NCBI GenBank assembly: GCA_947259425.1
Contig: CAMYMO010000378.1
Location: 1-8,624 of the forward strand
Direction: 5' to 3'
DNA length: 8,624 nt
Source of the DNA: an uncultured Ectothiorhodospiraceae bacterium
Lineage (GTDB): Bacteria > Pseudomonadota > Gammaproteobacteria > UBA6429 > Thiohalophilaceae
The notes under the pieces are model-generated. The model saw only the letters and a program-made list of their open reading frames with translations. It was not told where the DNA came from and ran no database searches. A program made the translations under genes and the position numbers. Positions 7,164 to 8,624 of this stretch are shown piece after piece (the first letter of the stretch is position 1; every line of letters begins with the position of its first letter).

Positions 7164-7200
7164 GGTAATCAAAAACAAATTATAAAACCGGAGTAAAGAA

Positions 7201-8226
7201 ATGAGACACGGTGATATTTCCTCCAGTAATGATACAGTCGGTGTTGCAGTCGTTAACTACAAGATGCCGCGTTTACATACCAAGGCCGAAGTTCTGGACA
7301 ATGCAAGAAACATTGCTGACATGATTGTCGGTATGAAAAAGGGTCTGCCAGGTATGGATCTGGTTATTTTCCCGGAATACAGTACACACGGCATCATGTA
7401 TGACGAGAAAGAAATGTATGAAACGGCAGCGACCATACCTGGTGAAGAAACCACTATTTTTGCTGAAGCTTGTCGCAAGGCAAAAACCTGGGGTGTGTTT
7501 TCCCTGACGGGCGAGTGTCACGAAGATCATCCCAACAAGGCACCTTACAATACACTCATTCTCATGAATGACCAGGGTGAGATCGTACAGAAATACCGTA
7601 AAATTATGCCCTGGTGTCCCGTTGAAGGCTGGTACCCAGGTGAGTGCACCTATGTTTCAGAAGGTCCCAAGGGCATGAAAGTCAGCCTGATTATCTGTGA
7701 CGATGGTAACTATCCAGAAATATGGCGTGATTGTGCCATGCGTGGTGCAGAGCTCATCGTTCGCTGTCAGGGTTATATGTACCCTTCGAAAGAACAGCAG
7801 GTGATCGTTTCGAAAGCAATGGCATGGATGAACAACTCGTATGTTGCCGTGGCAAATGCTGCGGGCTTTGATGGTGTCTACTCCTATTTCGGTCACTCTG
7901 CCATTATTGGTTTCGATGGACGCACGCTTGGGGAGTGTGGTGAAGAAGACTATGGGATTCAGTACGCCGAGCTCTCCAAATCGCAGATACGTGATGCTCG
8001 CAAGACCTGGCAGTCTCAGAATCATTTATTCAAACTCCTGCACCGTGGCTATACTGGAAAAATCAATTCCGGTGATGGAAACGAGGGGGTGGCCGAATGT
8101 CCTTACGAGTTTTATCGAACCTGGGTAACTGACCCAGTACAGGCCAGGAAAAATGCGGAAAGTATTACTCGCGAGGAAGTCGGTACGGCTGAATGCCCAA
8201 TTGATGGTATTCCCAACAAGACCTAA
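7201..8226 (+). CDS. amiE: Aliphatic amidase
   Basis: A 341-residue cytoplasmic nitrilase-superfamily enzyme that hydrolyses short aliphatic amides (acetamide, propionamide and relatives) to the acid and ammonia (EC 3.5.1.4). The N-terminus MRHGDISSSNDTVGVAVVNY and long internal stretches match Pseudomonas aeruginosa AmiE (346 residues) very closely from memory. The catalytic set is complete and at the same numbering: E59 (FPEYS), K134 (YRKIMPW), E142 and C166 (IICDDGNYPE). GGAG lies seven bases before the ATG, 37 bases after urtE, with no terminator between, so it is the last gene of the transporter operon. In Pseudomonas amiE is controlled by AmiC/AmiR antitermination; no such leader or genes are seen here. 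AmiF (formamidase) is the main alternative, less likely from the N-terminus. Confidence 0.95.
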   Translation: MRHGDISSSNDTVGVAVVNYKMPRLHTKAEVLDNARNIADMIVGMKKGLPGMDLVIFPEYSTHGIMYDEKEMYETAATIPGEETTIFAEACRKAKTWGVFSLTGECHEDHPNKAPYNTLILMNDQGEIVQKYRKIMPWCPVEGWYPGECTYVSEGPKGMKVSLIICDDGNYPEIWRDCAMRGAELIVRCQGYMYPSKEQQVIVSKAMAWMNNSYVAVANAAGFDGVYSYFGHSAIIGFDGRTLGECGEEDYGIQYAELSKSQIRDARKTWQSQNHLFKLLHRGYTGKINSGDGNEGVAECPYEFYRTWVTDPVQARKNAESITREEVGTAECPIDGIPNKT

Positions 8227-8314
8227 ACAGTTTAATGGACAGGCGTCTGGTTTGAACGCAGTACCTGTGTTGACATGATCAACGTATAATTAAGCCGGCA
8301 AAAAGGAACTCTAA

Positions 8315-8395
8315 TTAAATAACCGAATAATTGATTCAACATCTATTGTGTGTTTGCTTTGGTTTAGTTCTAGTGTTGCCTGGGCAGCGGCTTGA
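8315..8395 (+). other. Possible remnant of a signal-peptide-encoding gene start
   Basis: An open stretch ends in VCLLWFSSSVAWAAA and then TGA at 8393-8395. A hydrophobic run finishing in an A-x-A pattern is what a signal peptide looks like. AAGGA lies at 8303-8307, but no good ATG is present; GTG at 8348 is the only usual start near the hydrophobic run. It could be the decayed beginning of a lost exported protein whose remaining part was deleted up to the urtE remnant. It may equally be chance. The rest of 8227-8413 shows no gene and no convincing terminator after amiE. Confidence 0.2.
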
Positions 8396-8413
8396 GGTCG
8401 TTTGCAGACACAA

Positions 8414-8620
8414 CAGCCTTATATCATCAAGGGTATTGCTAAGGTTCTCTAAGAAATTCAGAATTTACGCGATATCACCATTGTGGTTTCAGAGCAGGTG
8501 CTGAGCTTTACACTAGAGATAGCGGATAGACTGTTGGTGATTGAAAAAGGTAAGTTTGTCCATGAAGACCTGCGAGAAAACGTTGATGCCGATAAGATTA
8601 GTGGATATCTATCCGTTTAA
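8414..8620 (+). pseudogene. Truncated, stop-containing second copy of the urtE 3' end
   Basis: Translation in one frame aligns without gaps to UrtE residues 162-229 and to its stop codon: QPYIIKGIAKVL, stop, then EIQNLRDITIVVSEQVLSFT and on to YLSV. About 50 of 68 codons encode the same residue. The stop at 8450-8452 falls at the position of UrtE N174. Walker A, the signature and Walker B are all missing, and the upstream sequence does not match UrtE. Most codons differ synonymously while residues stay conserved, so this came from a diverged paralogue long kept under selection, not a recent duplication of the local gene. No RNA or protein function is expected. Confidence 0.85.
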
Positions 8621-8624
8621 ACAA

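Noticed and set aside
8238..8270. Possible terminator hairpin after amiE (ACAGGCGT with ACGC and CCTGT)
   Set aside because: The stem is interrupted by a bulge of several bases and no T-run follows.
8270..8290. Perfect TTGACA and TATAAT hexamers after amiE
   Set aside because: They are only 9 bases apart, whereas a sigma-70 promoter needs about 17; no other suitable -35 fits the TATAAT.

Overview
The window carries a compact amide-nitrogen acquisition locus. Its coding style (moderate GC, GGAG/AGGA ribosome sites, tight gene spacing, an AmiE very like the Pseudomonas enzyme) suggests a gammaproteobacterium. The fmdA-fmdB plus Urt-type transporter content recalls the fmd cluster of methylotrophs such as Methylophilus. 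The genus cannot be fixed from the sequence; Methylophaga-like or other marine gammaproteobacteria are guesses only.

Layout. The left arm is on the minus strand: fmdA (formamidase, 487-1719) followed by fmdB (small zinc-ribbon protein, 80-400), with a strong stem-loop between them and a REP-like palindrome beyond fmdB. A 473-base divergent intergenic region (1720-2192) separates this arm from a six-gene plus-strand operon: a periplasmic binding protein (urtA/fmdD-like, 2193-3449), two LivH/LivM-type permeases (urtB, urtC), two ATPases (urtD, urtE), and aliphatic amidase amiE (7201-8226). Spacing within the operon is short except after urtA, where a GC-rich stem-loop sits. The last 200 bases hold a broken second copy of the urtE 3' end, with an in-frame stop.

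How it works together (inference). The ABC transporter brings a short amide and/or urea into the cell. FmdA (acetamidase/formamidase family) and AmiE (nitrilase superfamily) are unrelated hydrolases that release ammonia from short amides. No urease gene is seen here, so the local chemistry points to amides rather than urea as the main cargo.

Regulation. The divergent region holds two near-consensus sigma-54 (-24/-12) promoters, one facing each arm (1822-1838 minus, 2104-2120 plus). Between them is a 42-base cluster of six TGTCA/TGACA half-sites (1924-1965). It lies about 113-154 bases upstream of the predicted fmdA start point and 166-207 bases upstream of the predicted urtA start point. This looks like one enhancer shared by both arms and bound by an unidentified enhancer-binding protein. 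It does not resemble an NtrC site. No regulator gene is in the window.
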